Under the pieces are notes generated by a model, which did no database searches, was not told the origin of the DNA, and was given only the letters and a program-made list of their open reading frames with translations. The translations under genes and the position numbers were made by a program. A stretch of 64,000 nucleotides of DNA from Flaccisagitta enflata (lineage: Eukaryota > Chaetognatha > Sagittoidea > Aphragmophora): positions 69,130,001-69,194,000 of the forward strand of contig OZ231127.1 of the NCBI GenBank assembly GCA_965153355.1, in the 5' to 3' direction. Below are positions 12,824-23,997 of this stretch, one piece after another (position 1 is the first letter of the stretch; every line of letters starts with the position of its first letter).

Positions 12824-13736
12824 ATAAAAAACGCGATTAGCAATTTAGAGAAAAGAAACTGTATCTCTGTAAAAGCACTTTTAATAATTCATACTGTATT
12901 AAGAATTTGTCCTTCGTCAGTTTTCTCAACATATTCTTTCTCCCTTTTAAAAGTCAAATTCCTTTCTGACTGGTCAATTCTCATTTTCTCCTTTCGTAAG
13001 AATCACGTTGCCTTCTCAGTTTTGGCGGCCTTCGTCTTATTTTCAATGCCGCCTAAGAATAACAATTGTTCCGATAAAGAATGTAATCTTTCTTTTTGTA
13101 ATAACTTTTTCTTTCTATTTTATGTTTTCTTGTTTAATTGAAATTTGGAATGATTCACTTACTACTCGACTCAATAAAAAAGCCGCACTTTTAAATGACA
13201 AATTGTCATACTAAATTTCAAAAAAACTAATCAAAATCTTAGACCATTAGAAAGCTCTTGAAAAGATCTTTCATTTGGCGCCAATCTGGTATTGCTATCT
13301 TTTTTTGTTTAGGAATGACATTAGTTTGAGTAAAGATGTTGCCTATTTCAGTTTCGCAATCCCTATGAAAAAGGTGTATTTTACCAAAATAGCGTTTTTC
13401 TTTGCAGAGCTCTAGCTCCTAAAACGTTTGAGATACAGATCTGGGATTGGTCTTGAATGAAAGAAAATTCAAAAATCTTTCAAATCACTTTAACAGAAAA
13501 ATTTTCAAATAATTTTTTTTTCTTATACATCAACTCAAAATAGGGTGCGGCTTTTTTTTTGAGTCGAGTAGTACATTAAATCCTTCGTAAAGAAAAGAAC
13601 TCTGGACTTTTATTTCTCCCTTTCGTGGAAAAAAGGGAAATTAAATCTCTGCAATTCTCCGTTGATAAATTGTAGAAACAAAGACGTGTAATTCTGCAGT
13701 TTGGTTATAACTACAGATAGATACTTTAAAGAGATA

Positions 13737-13791
<55 letters not shown>

Positions 13792-13975
13792 GCAACTCGA
13801 CTACAATCACAATTCCCGATTGCTCCCGTTTGAAATTGATAACCTCAGCAAAATAAAAGGAGCGAAACTGATTTAAATTCTCGAAAGTCAAACATCTTCA
13901 ATCAGCTTCATCTTCTATTATTTTGTCATCCTATTAACAGCAGGTTCATTATAACCAACCCCTCCATTTATTTTA

Positions 13976-13976
<1 letters not shown>
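12824..13976. repeat. 0.73-kb dispersed repeat, copy 2 (MITE-occupied)
   Basis: Copy of 4472-5198, differing by few substitutions, a longer internal (CT)n (13739-13789) and a 410-bp MITE insertion. A second (CT)n follows at 13977-14014. It lies upstream of the Penelope-like ORF in that ORF's orientation. Confidence 0.8.
13162..13571. mobile_element. TA-flanked MITE (410 bp) with confirmed empty site
   Basis: Inverted ends CTACTCGACTCA..A-run..GCCGCAC and GTGCGGC..T-run..GAGTCGAGTAG are flanked by TA at 13160-13161 and 13572-13573. Removing the element plus one TA restores the sequence of copy 1 at 4801-4818. TA target choice fits the Tc1/mariner superfamily. No transposase frame. Confidence 0.88.
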
Positions 13977-14014
<38 letters not shown>

Positions 14015-14019
<5 letters not shown>

Positions 14020-14445
14020 GTTTCTCGTGCGTTGGTGTCCGACAAAATCTATATTCAAAAATAAAGGGCTGCCACGGCACCCCCAACAGCTGCGTCTAAG
14101 ACGTCGCCAACTGTTTCTGTCTATTTCTCTCTGCCCTTTTTTATAGCGACCCATTCTATATTTAGCAGCTCTTGCTTTTGTTTCGGATGCACGTCTCGCG
14201 CGTGCCAATGAATGATTTGAATTTTCACACTTAGAAAAAAAAAAAAAAAACTTTTTTAAGAGCCATCAACTAACTAAAATGAAAGAATAGACAATCGGCA
14301 TTCGATTAAAGAAAGAGAACCATAATTATCAAGAATTTTTCAGTAGTGATGATTTTTTCTCTCGCTTTATGATTCTCTCTTAGGGATTAAGTTGACCCTT
14401 GCAATGTTTATTAGGTAGCAAGGAAGAGATATAAAAAAAAAGTGA
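14015..14445. other. Intergenic, nothing recognised
   Basis: Mixed-composition then AT-rich sequence with an A16 run near 14236. The minus-strand frame ending at 13918 is partly (GA)n-derived and has no recognisable domain. Confidence 0.5.
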
Positions 14446-14661
14446 TTTTTAGTCGCGTGCACGCGACTCTACACCCCGCTTTGTCCGTCCGTCCGTCGGT
14501 TGGATGGTTGGTTGGTTGGTCAGTCCCCATTTTACTTTTTTTATCAATTTTATTTCTTTTGGTCAGTTTAGGTCATATAAGAGTATACTTAGTCATTTTA
14601 AGTCATTCTTAGTCATTCTAAATGTAAATCTCGCACGCGACTTATAGGTGTTGGCCTTGTT
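14446..14661 (-). mobile_element. ACNG hairpin element, family A, complete (copy A5)
   Basis: On the minus strand it runs AACAAGGCC (ending at 14661), AAGTCGCGTGC, a 10-bp repeat based on AATGACTTAA, a GACC/GACGGAC tract, AAAGCGGGGTGTAG, the hairpin AGTCGCGTGCACGCGACT and AAAAA. This is one of the cleanest copies for reading the architecture. Confidence 0.7.
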
Positions 14662-15286
14662 CTCTAGAATTCCGTACTCCCTTAATAATGAATGCCAAAG
14701 GACTAACAAATTTCATCTTATATGTTTTTCTGAAATTGCCGATGTAACTGTATGTGATTTTTGACAGCGTGTTTTCTCTGTTTTCTGTCCCCTTTCTTTA
14801 TCTAGGCTTCCCAGAAATCATAAGAGGTCTAGAATCAGTTCTTAAGCTTCTTATGATGGGTTTATTGGCCCTCGGACTCTTTCAGTTTCAAATATACCCT
14901 CAAATCAGCCTTCAGACACAAAGCATTGAGAATTATCTTATGGGAACTGACGGTGCAATGGGCAACGGGTACCGCTGACCATGCTGAATACTGATGGCTT
15001 GAGCGGCTGTCGCAAGTGGAAATAGCCATGGATGAGCAACGCGGCATTCAAGAGCGTCAGAGTGGAAAAACGAATAACGCACTTTTTCATGCTTTCTCTT
15101 TGTTTTCGCTTTAGTGATTTCCAGGCTCAATTTATCTGTTCCTCCATCGATCCAACGGAGCTTTTTCCATTTATCAATTCATCAATATTTGTCAATAAAT
15201 CCAGTCTTCTTACCATTTGTCAATCCACCCAGCCATGAAATAATTGAATGTATTTCACCGTGCATTTACTCTGAACCAATCCATCA
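14662..15286. other. Intergenic; one weak exon-like frame
   Basis: A pyrimidine tract and AG at about 14790-14805 precede a short open plus-strand frame to 14978, but I recognise no domain. From about 15140 the sequence becomes CATC/ATTC-rich. Nothing else is supported. Confidence 0.4.
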
Positions 15287-15870
15287 ACACCGTGCTGCCT
15301 AGCTGTGATACGTAGGAAAAAATGACACAGCAAAGCGACCTATTCTGGAGTGTTATACACACCTAGACGGATGTCCCCATGCGTGAGACCAAAAATTCTG
15401 TTTGGATTTTGACGACAAAACGCCGTTAAAAGCCGTAAAATGCCGTAAAATGGGCATTTTTCAACATTTTTTGTGTATGAAGAGCTAAAGAATTGCCAAT
15501 CTAGTTAGGAAATGGCCAAACATTAATGATATGGCACTGATACACGATCAAGCAAAAATTTGGATCATGCCAAAATCAACTGGTATCATTTTTTGCCATT
15601 AAATGCCGTCAAGATGGCATTTTCAAGCATTTTTGGGTGTTACTCTCTCGTAGAGCATGACAGTAACTTAACTGCCAGAAAATATGTATTAGAGCCTAAA
15701 ACAAACGAATTATAAAGTTTCTCAACAGTGTTGCAATATTTCCCGTCAAATATTGTACCATAAAAGGTCGTAAAATGCCATTAAGATAGCATTTGTGGCA
15801 TTTTTTTGGGTATTTACGCCCACGCAACTCTTCTGCTTGTGTTGCATTTACATGTGCGTCTGTGTGCGTG

Positions 15871-15929
<59 letters not shown>

Positions 15930-15934
15930 TCGTT

Positions 15935-16004
<70 letters not shown>

Positions 16005-16205
16005 CGTGTGTGTGTGTGTATGGAGATTTGCTCGTGAACATGAAGTGGGAGCGATGCAAGAACGAGCCTCGGAAGTGATGAGAATGATCGAGAGTTTCTA
16101 CTATCAAACATGACTTGTTTCTAATTCTGGTTTTGAAACTTAGTTAACTCAGCAAAGTATCATATTGCATAAGTAGCTAAACACAGACAGACAGACACAC
16201 ACACA

Positions 16206-16272
<67 letters not shown>

Positions 16273-16359
16273 GCGCATAAGTACACGCACACACACCATA
16301 GAGAAACACATGCACACACACACGCAAGCACGCACACACACACACTCACACACACAAAT

Positions 16360-16447
<88 letters not shown>

Positions 16448-17183
16448 AGAGATGATATTGACCTAACTGTCTCAATTACTACCCTGAAAAGTGTCAGATA
16501 TTCTATTTTTACGGCATTTTCTGGCCTTCCAATATCATTTTTACGACTTGAAATTGTTCTGAATCGCTTAAAATATCTGGATGAATGTATTTTAGCGCCA
16601 ACTCATTATGGTTTTACTGATTTCTGATCAGCAGAGCAGTTGCATGAGCGATAATGCTATAAAAAAGCTTAAAATGCCATTTTAACGGCATTTAACGACT
16701 TTTAACGGGATTTTGATGAGGCCAAATTGCAACGCCGTGTTGAGAAACTTTGATGCATGTTTGTCTTAGCACCTAATACCCTTTTTCTGGCATTTTTGAA
16801 GCTACTGTCCTGCGATAAAAGAGAGTAACTTCCAAAAAATACTTGAAAATGCCGGTTTAATGGCATTTTACGGCTTAAAATGGTATCAAATGATGGCTGC
16901 TTGGCCTGAATTTTTGCGTGATTGTGTCTCAGTGCCATATTAATAATGTTTGACCATTTTCTGACTAGCTTGGCTACTTTTTAGCCCATTATACTAAAAA
17001 GAATGGTGAAAAATGCCCATTTTACGGCATTTTCAAGCTTTTAACGTCGTTTACTCTTAAAAATCCAAACAGAATTTTTGGTCTGACGCATGGGGACATC
17101 CGTCTAGTTGTATATAACACTCCAGAATAGGTGGCTATGCTGTGTCATTTTTTCCTACCTATCACAGCTAGGCAGCACGGTGT
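15287..17183. mobile_element. 1.9-kb fold-back element with (TG)n/(AC)n core
   Basis: The outer ends are ACACCGTGCTGCCTAGCTGT (from 15287) and its complement ending at 17183. Imperfect complementarity continues inward for about 550 bp per arm, with repeated blocks built on AAAATGCCGTAAAATGGC and TGGCATTTT. The core holds (TG)n at 15877-16019 and (AC)n at 16190-16445, themselves in inverted orientation. No ORF other than microsatellite translation; no clear target duplication. Confidence 0.8.
15877..16445. repeat. (TG)n and (AC)n microsatellites in inverted orientation
   Basis: Two long dinucleotide runs flank a ~170-bp segment (16020-16189). They extend the palindromic symmetry of the enclosing fold-back element. 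Confidence 0.95.
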
Positions 17184-17726
17184 CAAGCAATCAATCTATT
17201 CTACCATCTATGTATCAAGTCAATAGTATCCGTTCACCCATTCATCTATCCATTCATCTTTCTATTCAATCATTCACCCATCTTTCCTTTCCTCATTCTA
17301 TCCATTGATTAATCAAACTCATATTGCATCCTACTCCAATTTTTTATTCGTCCAAAGTCATTGAGTCACCCCGTCTGCCCGTCAGCCCATCTGCCTCTAA
17401 GTCCAAGTAGCGCATTTTACAACTCCTAAAAAACATGCAATTTGCGTTGCCTCAACTGAAACGATTTTTATCATCCCCCCCCTTCAAAAGAAAAGAAAAA
17501 AAAAACAACGCAGGGTTCAAAAATTGTTGCCCTTTCTGATACTCGATCATTGATATTGCTTCGGTATTTTGTAACTCGTGTTTATAGTTGGGTGGTCCAT
17601 ATATTGACACACCCGTTTATAGTTGGGTGGATCGTAGATTCAATAGTTGCTCTTTTTATGGATTGATGTTTATGCGCTTACTGCAAGCTTTTATATAATA
17701 CAAATAGTGAGGAAGTTTAAAAAAAA
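17184..17726. other. CATC/ATTC-rich spacer with a MITE end remnant
   Basis: CCATTCATC-like imperfect repeats occupy 17200-17300. At 17578-17636 the segment TATTGACACACCCG, which is the end of the MITE at 1140-1604, lies between two copies of GTTTATAGTTGGGTGG. Confidence 0.45.
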
Positions 17727-17923
17727 AGGCCGGATACACGGCTACCCCAGTCGCGTGCGGGTAGGCAGGGGCCGTAATTGAGGTCACCAGATCATTTGGG
17801 CAGGAGCAGTGAAGCCAAAAATCCCAAAACCCAACAAAAGTAGTGTGATGTACCGACGGATGGACGGACCGACGGACGGACCGACAAAGCGGGGTGTAGA
17901 GTCGCGTAGCACGCGACTAAGAA
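17727..17923 (+). mobile_element. ACNG hairpin element, family A (copy A6)
   Basis: It begins GGCCGGATACACGGCTACC, then CAGTCGCGTGCGGGTAGGC, a GACGGACC tract and CAAAGCGGGGTGTAG. The hairpin AGTCGCGT-AGC-ACGCGACT ends near 17918 and is followed by AAG. Confidence 0.7.
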
Positions 17924-18478
17924 CACTTTATTCTCACTTTCACAGTCTCACAGCTATTTTTTATATTTTGAGCAAGAATTATCAATCTAACTGGATGCAG
18001 ACTCGTGAGTCTCTACCAGACGCCAACTAATCCTGCTTCATATCAAATGGTGTGGGTCACCTAAGTTCATCCATTTAACTATGAAAAAATGTTGGGAAAA
18101 AAAGTTTGATGCGAAGAAAAGTGAGAAAAAGTTTCCAAACACTTCCGTTTCCCATCTAGATTACAAGTCTCTTTCACGCGACTCTGTAAGTCGTCATGTC
18201 GGTCATTAGGTCTGTCCGTTCTTACGTAAAGTCATCTCAGTTTCTTAAGTCAGTCTTTCACGGCTTTGGTTCCTCATTGGGAATATATTGGAACCTTCAT
18301 CAAGCAGCAGATTTATCTGTTTCTTTCATTTAATCAGCCCTGTTTGTGTTGTACTGTGTAGAAAGTTCAAAACTTCAGTATTTTTGAATATTTGTAATCA
18401 ATTGCTTACATCTCATACATTCACATAAAAAAAATACATGTGAAGACAGGTTGTCGCGTTTGTAAGCGATTATCACAG
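17924..18478. other. 3' flank of the discoidin-like gene
   Basis: Includes the likely 3' UTR of the minus-strand gene. A minus-strand ATTAAA near 18330 could serve as a polyadenylation signal. Otherwise no feature. Confidence 0.4.
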
Positions 18479-18735
18479 CTATTTTTGTAATAGTACGACT
18501 CTCTTCCACATTCTGATGTTGGACAAGGAAACGGAGCCCCATTTTTGTTTGACATTCAACACGCTGATACCCAAACACTTGAACTGGCTTTGGACTGTCT
18601 CGTCCACGTCGCAGTATTTGGTCCAATACTGATTAGGAAACGCGGTGTTGGACCGGTCCTCGCACAAAATTGTCCAGTTGCCGTATCTGCCGCAGTTTTG
18701 GTCATTGGACCCGATAAACTGCCACATGGAAGGAC
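18479..18735 (-). CDS. Exon 3 of the discoidin-like gene (Cys-rich C-terminus)
   Basis: The acceptor TTTCAAG/GT is preceded by a T-rich tract. The frame ends at TAG 18481-18479. The conserved-looking SLSNIRMWKRV lies close to the C-terminus. Confidence 0.75.
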
Positions 18736-21700
18736 CTTGAAAGAAGCAAAGAATGAAAAAAGAACACTTTCTTAAAAAGCTTTTTCTTAGATGTATGGGA
18801 ACTTATACTAACAGTCAGGAGACATATCAATATACATGTATGAAAAATATAACATTCATCCTGATATACATCTAAAGTAATTATTCAAATGTGATAAGGT
18901 AGAGAAGTAAACGAAAAAAAAAACAAAAAATTCTCCAAACCCCCAATAAACGATACGGATCGATTCAGTATTGCAAGGGCTTTCATTTGATACCTCGTGA
19001 CAAATAACGGGTGGTCAAAAAAAAAGTGACTAAGCTAGAATTTTTTCCAATAAGTTTGGAATTTTTTTTATGAGTTGATATTTTATAAATAAAGTAAAAT
19101 GTATAAAAAAATTTAATTTTTTCCAATTTTATAAAACAAAAAACTATATAAGTACAAAAAAATAAAATGTTTGCATAGATCAGTTATAACATAGATAATC
19201 AGTTGTTTTTAAGAACTAAATATATTAATTAGGTCCTGTCTGAAATAAATACAATTATTTATAAGCCTCCAAGTTTTGGTTTTAGAGATTTCGGTAGAAA
19301 AGAAAAGGATGTTTTTTAGAAGTATCTTTTGTTTTGTTATATGTTTGCATTTTTGTAATTTCTCTTAGGTTTCTAATCAGCTTTTGAGTTGTCCTTAACT
19401 ATAAATAGTGAATCTATAAAAAAGATTTAATTTTTTTATAGAAAATTATTAACAAAAATTAAGGCGGTCCAAAATCAAAATCAGTTTATTGTAAATGATT
19501 TGAAATATATAGAAAATATATAAAAATTGTCATAATGAAAAAAATTGTCCTGCTCTATATCTAATTGGTAAAAAAAAATTTTTACTCTAAACATTTTTTT
19601 ACAAAAGATATAACAAAATGAAAAAGCCACTTTTTTTTTGACCACCCGTTATTTTATTGTATTTTGTGTCATTGTGACCATAACATAGTGATTTCTCCCT
19701 ATTGGGTGTTTCTGCCTACTTTTTCTCGTTTATTTCTTCTCTTTCTATGAGCTAACTTATGAACGGGATTTGCTGAAAAAGACCAAAGATACATTTTTTT
19801 AATATTTTATAAGGTTAACTGCACAATTCTTTCATTTAAAATGAGATTTGAGGCATTTTCATTTCAAAAAAAGGCATCAAACAGTGATCTAAATACAAAT
19901 ACTGGGAAAAAGCAAAAAAAAAAGCCAAAAGAAAATCCGAAAATAGTAGGGGTCCGCGCCAGATAGTCAAACGACAATGCCAGATGGCGATGCCAAACGG
20001 CGACACCAAACAGCGAAGCCAAACGGCGATGCTAAATGGCAACGCCAAACTGCGACGCCAAAAGGCGACACCAAACAGTGATGCTAAATGGCATCACCAA
20101 ATGGAAATAGCAATGTTCTTTCATTTAGAGACTCCATACCAATTTTCAATCAAATTGGTTGAAAAATATCAAATTTATGCATGTTTTTCACTTTTAGGCT
20201 GGTAGGCTGGTTTGGTGAGAGGCTGGTTTGGCTATTTAGCATGCTCAAATGCATATAGATTATATCCACATGTTGAGTCCTACCAAAATTAAACCAAATT
20301 GGTTTACAAACGCCTATGTTATGCACGTTTTTTACTTTTAAGCTGGTAGGCTGGTTGGGTTGAAGGCTGGTTTGGCCAGTTACAAGGTGATCAATCTCAA
20401 CTAGCAAAAAGTATTGAGATTTTACTCTTATATGTATTATCTGAATAATTTAGAATTACTTGTCTCTTTAAATACTACATTTGACGTTTTTTGAGTCTAA
20501 ATTTCATAGATCTAGGATGAATAGTTTGCCCATAGCATAAATTTGAAGAATCACAAGTTTTTACCCTTGTTGGTCAATAAATTTAGTTTTTTCACTGTAA
20601 TCCTTTATCAATTGTTTTTTTTTTTTTTTTTTTGAATAAGCTCAACTTCTGATGTCATTTTGGTCTCAAATGAAGCATAATTTGGATCTTTTTTATTTGA
20701 GACTTCTTTTGCATCACTGGGAGCATTTCAAAGAAAAATTATATTAAATAAAAAAAACTTATTGACCTGCGGATGAAATTATTTCTCCTACTTCAAGCTG
20801 ACGTTGTGAGCAAACTATTCATCTCAGACTTATGAAATATGGACACATAAAATGTTAAACATAATACTTTAAGAAACAAATAATTTCAAATTAGTGAAAC
20901 AATGTATTTAAAAGTAAAAGCTTAATACTTTTTGCCAGTTGAGACTGATCACCCTGTAGTATGCTCAAACGCATATGAATCATATACACATGTTGAGTTC
21001 TTCCATCTAGAGACCCCATCCCAAATTTCAACAAAATTGGTGGAAAAATGCTGAAGTTATGCATGTTTTTCATGTTTTGGCTGGTAGAATGGTTGGATGG
21101 TAGGCCGGTTTAGACAGTTAGCATGCTCAAATGCATATAAATCACATACACATGTTGAGTCCTTCCATTTAGAGCCTCCATACCAAGTTTCAACCAAATC
21201 GGTTTAAAAATGGCTGAGTTATGTATATTTTTCACTTTTAGGTCGGTAGGCTGGTTGGGCTGGTTTGGTGGGTAGGATCAGAACATACGCATAGGATGTA
21301 AAGCAGCTTATTCTAGTACAACTTCCCTCCAAATATGAAGTAAATTTTTCATGGCGTTCAAAAGTTAGCCTATGCTTTTGAAATGATTAATACATTTGTT
21401 CAAAATCATATGCTGTTTCTTTTTTTTATGGCGTCTCAGGGCGCGGTCGTGGAACGGAAATGAAAAGAGATTTGGATTCACCATAGCTGGGAGATAGTTC
21501 ACCTAACTCGGCTTTGCTAAGACGGGCCTTGTTTAGTCACAGTAATCTTTTCTTTGGGGGCCTTTCATCTATGAGAATTTTCGCACAATTTTTGCGGGGA
21601 AAAAAACTTACCGTAGTGTTATATTAATAGAATATGATTCAATTTCACTAGATTTTATCATTTTTGCGTAATATTTATCCCTTGAAACGTTTTGGATCCC

Positions 21701-23074
21701 AATATCAAAAATTTCGATGTGGGTTTTTTGTTTGCGTCTCCTGGAATTGAAGCTACGTTTCTATCCCTAGATAAGGAGATATAAATCAGATTTTGTAGCA
21801 AGGAATGATAAGTGTGTATTCAGTTGGTCAGAGTCTAACAATTTTTTTTCTTTTTAATCAAAATCTGATTTATGCAGGTTTTTTTTAGGGCAGGCCAAAA
21901 ATTTTGCTGTGAAGCCTGCTATTTTTGCTAGCTGCTGGTCTACGTAGTTTGCCCGCCATTATTTGGCTGTCTACTTTGCAACCAACTTTTTTTCTTTCAA
22001 ACTACATTGCTAGCATCCATCTAATTAGTAGATTAGTGTAACAGAATAAACAATTATCTGAATATTCTTTCTCTTGCTACATATAAAGAACAAAGGAACA
22101 ACACCTCTTGTTAAATGACAGTGGTATAGAAAGTTATTAAAACAGAGTTTACAGACCCACTGTTTCTTAGTAAGGCCCGCTCAAATTGTAAGGAGCAGGC
22201 CCGGTAAGCCCACTCAAAAGAATGACTAAGAAAAGGCTAGAATGAAAATTACACTACAAGATGCAATGAGTTACATTTACAAATCACCTCATCGCTGTCC
22301 TGCTCAAGAAAACTTTCATCTTTTTTATCAAGCTAACATATACCTGTTTACATAAGTTTGTGTCAACTTTAAAAGTAATTTGCATAAACAATTTATTAGG
22401 CTGTACCCTAATGGAAGCAGCAACTCACAGTAGTAGTTTTGTCCACTGACTGCGTGTGTACCTTGGTCGATGAAGTGTTCGGCGCTCTGTCGCGGCCTAA
22501 AAGATATTCGAGCCGGAATGAAGGTTTGGCCGGTGGGAAATTCGTACCAAATCAGTTCTGGGAAATTGCGTTGGTTTTCATCCTGGTCATTGTGCCACGC
22601 GTTGTTGACGTCTACTCCGGATAAGAATGCTTTGTCCGGGGTCAATGTGGAATCCCACGATCCAGTGGCGTGTGCAGTACCACCTTTAATCTCAACTTCG
22701 GAAATGGCCCTGACTGGACATCGTAGAAGTAAGTGGGGGAAGAAAATGAAAAATATGACATGCAATTCACACAGTGTAGCACGATGACAAAAACGAAAAA
22801 AAAAAAAAAAAAAAAAAAAAAAAACAAACAAAACAAACAAACAAATAAGTCTTAATTTTTGATTGTAGCTTCGTCAAGTGGATTTCGATCATGGTACCAA
22901 TCGTCATCATGGTATTTTCTAGTAAGTTACTAGAAAGTTGCCTGAGCAATTAACGTTTTTTTAAGTTAGTCAATAAATCGACGATTTGAGAAGCTGACCT
23001 GGAAACAAATGGGTCGATCCCAAAATTGAGGCCACAGAGAGTAAGCAGAGGGTGATCATGAGTAAACTAGTCAT
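18479..23074 (-). CDS. Three-exon gene for a secreted discoidin-like protein (~205 aa)
   Basis: Three minus-strand exons join in one frame: 23074-22999, 22713-22429 and 18735-18479. Exon 1 starts with ATG and encodes a signal peptide (MTSLLMITLCLLSVASILGS) and ends at a GTCAGC donor. Exon 2 follows a pyrimidine tract and CAG, and encodes a beta-rich domain with SWDSTLTPDKAF, AWHNDQDENQ and LIWYEFPTGQTFIPARISF, the style of galactose-binding/discoidin (F5/8C-like) folds; its donor is GTGAGT. Exon 3 follows a strong pyrimidine tract and AAG; it encodes MWQFIGSNDQNCGRYGNW and cysteines in pairs (CGRYGNWTILC, KYC, KCLG), and ends with TAG. Both introns are phase 1. I recall similar uncharacterised secreted proteins in molluscs and cnidarians, but cannot name it. 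Likely an extracellular or mucus-associated ligand-binding protein (inference). Confidence 0.75.
19007..19649. mobile_element. TA-flanked MITE (643 bp) in intron 2
   Basis: Ends ACGGGTGGTCAAAAAAAAAG and its complement are flanked by TA at 19005-19006 and 19650-19651. The interior is very AT-rich without a transposase. Tc1/mariner-type by target site. Confidence 0.8.
19976..20110 (+). repeat. 13-bp minisatellite, ~10 units
   Basis: Consecutive 13-mers based on GCGATGCCAAACG vary at several positions (GCGACACCAAACA, GTGATGCTAAATG and others) while keeping exact length. Confidence 0.8.
20115..21290 (+). repeat. Tandem ~165-bp repeat, 4 copies, interrupted by a MITE
   Basis: Each copy contains AGCATGCTCAAATGCATAT, ACATGTTGAGTCCT, TTTAGAGACTCCATACCAA, TTATGCATGTTTTTCACTT and GGCTGGTAGGCTGGTT. 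Copies lie at about 20115-20235, 20236-20380, 20959-21115 and 21116-21280. A related GGCTGGTTGGG segment occurs at 42490-42670. Confidence 0.7.
20383..20956. mobile_element. TA-flanked MITE (574 bp) inside the tandem repeat
   Basis: Inverted ends of CAAGGTGATCAATCTCAACT type are flanked by TA (20381-20382, 20957-20958). The next repeat copy reads CAGTTAGCATGCTC, the empty site. Long imperfect inner arms; non-coding. Confidence 0.8.
21291..22428. other. Remainder of intron 2
   Basis: No element boundaries or coding signal were recognised. It contains several T-rich runs. Confidence 0.5.
22429..22713 (-). CDS. Exon 2 of the discoidin-like gene (binding domain)
   Basis: 285 bases, phase 1 at both ends, between GTCCAG and ACT/GTGAGT. 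It holds most of the discoidin-like fold. Confidence 0.8.
22999..23074 (-). CDS. Exon 1 of the discoidin-like gene (signal peptide)
   Basis: 76 coding bases, ending in phase 1 at CCAG/GTCAGC. A hydrophobic run follows the first residues, and cleavage near GST is plausible. Confidence 0.65.
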
Positions 23075-23583
23075 CTCCAAAGAGTGTTTGGATCTTTTGA
23101 AAGGAATAACAGCTTGTTAAGGAACAAAGAAAGAGTAACAGAAATTCGTCCATCAATGAATGGAAAAATGACGCGAGTATGACGGACAATCATTTGTTTT
23201 GTCCCAGGTTCATGCAGATTAAGAGAAAGGAAATTTCCAACGTGTTCTTTATCATTCAAATAGCGTCAGTTAGTTGATATCGAATGTGTCATTATTCTTA
23301 GACATTGAGTGATTTGATAATCGCGGAAAAAACCACTCGAAACCCGGATTTATTTGGTTAAAAGGGGATTAAGTCAAATGACATATTAGGTCCCAATTTT
23401 GGCGGAGAAATGACAACCCCTCAGAAAAAAGCTGCATTTTGGCATATCACTATTAGGCTGTCACTTTGTCACGCCTAACCTTTAAGTTACTGACCTAAAA
23501 TTGGTTAGGTTGATCTTTCAAGAAAAAAACTTCATAAGCAATATGACTGACAAAATTTCAAAACTATGTTCTACATCTGTCTT
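23075..23583. other. Upstream region of the discoidin-like gene
   Basis: Expected to hold the promoter and 5' UTR of the minus-strand gene. I could not identify a TATA box or initiator with confidence. Confidence 0.35.
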
Positions 23584-23785
23584 ATTAGTCGCGTGCTACG
23601 CGACTCTACACCCCGCTTTGTCGGTCCGTCGGTCCGTCCGTCGGTCTGTCCGTCCGTCACACTTTACTTTTTTTGGGTTTTTGCGGTTTTTGGCCTCACT
23701 GCTCCTGCCCAAATGATGGAGTGACCTCAATTATGGCCCCTGCCCACCCGCACGCGACTGGGGTAGCCGTGTATCCGGCCTTGTT
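23584..23785 (-). mobile_element. ACNG hairpin element, family A, complete (copy A7)
   Basis: The minus-strand start AACAAGGCCGGATACACGG ends at 23785. CAGTCGCGTGCGGGTGGGC follows, and the hairpin at 23587-23605 is AGTCGCGTGCTACGCGACT. It abuts copy B1. Confidence 0.7.
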
Positions 23786-23789
23786 AACT

Positions 23790-23922
23790 AACAAGAAGCA
23801 TGAAGATGCGTCTTCAAAAAGGCCAATAAGGTGCGCCGTGTAGATCGTCGAACGAATGCGTTACTAACAGACAGACAGACAGACGGACACAGTAATAGAG
23901 GTGCTTTGGCGCATCTGAAAAG
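23790..23922 (+). mobile_element. ACNG hairpin element, family B (copy B1)
   Basis: It starts AACAAGAAGC, then GGCCAATAAGGTGCGCCGTG, GATCGTCGAACGAATGCGTT, an ACAG tract, and ends AGAGGTGCTTTGGCGCATCT then GAAAAG. It aligns with 36270-36391. Confidence 0.6.
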
Positions 23923-23997
23923 TTTTGTGCGCTTAAAACTTCATGCCATCAGTATTTCCCTCCTTGTTTTGCCCACATAGTCTAGGTATTCATGGTG

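Noticed and set aside
14754-14978. Terminal exon after a pyrimidine tract
   Set aside because: The acceptor is plausible but the peptide is unrecognised and no partner exon was found.
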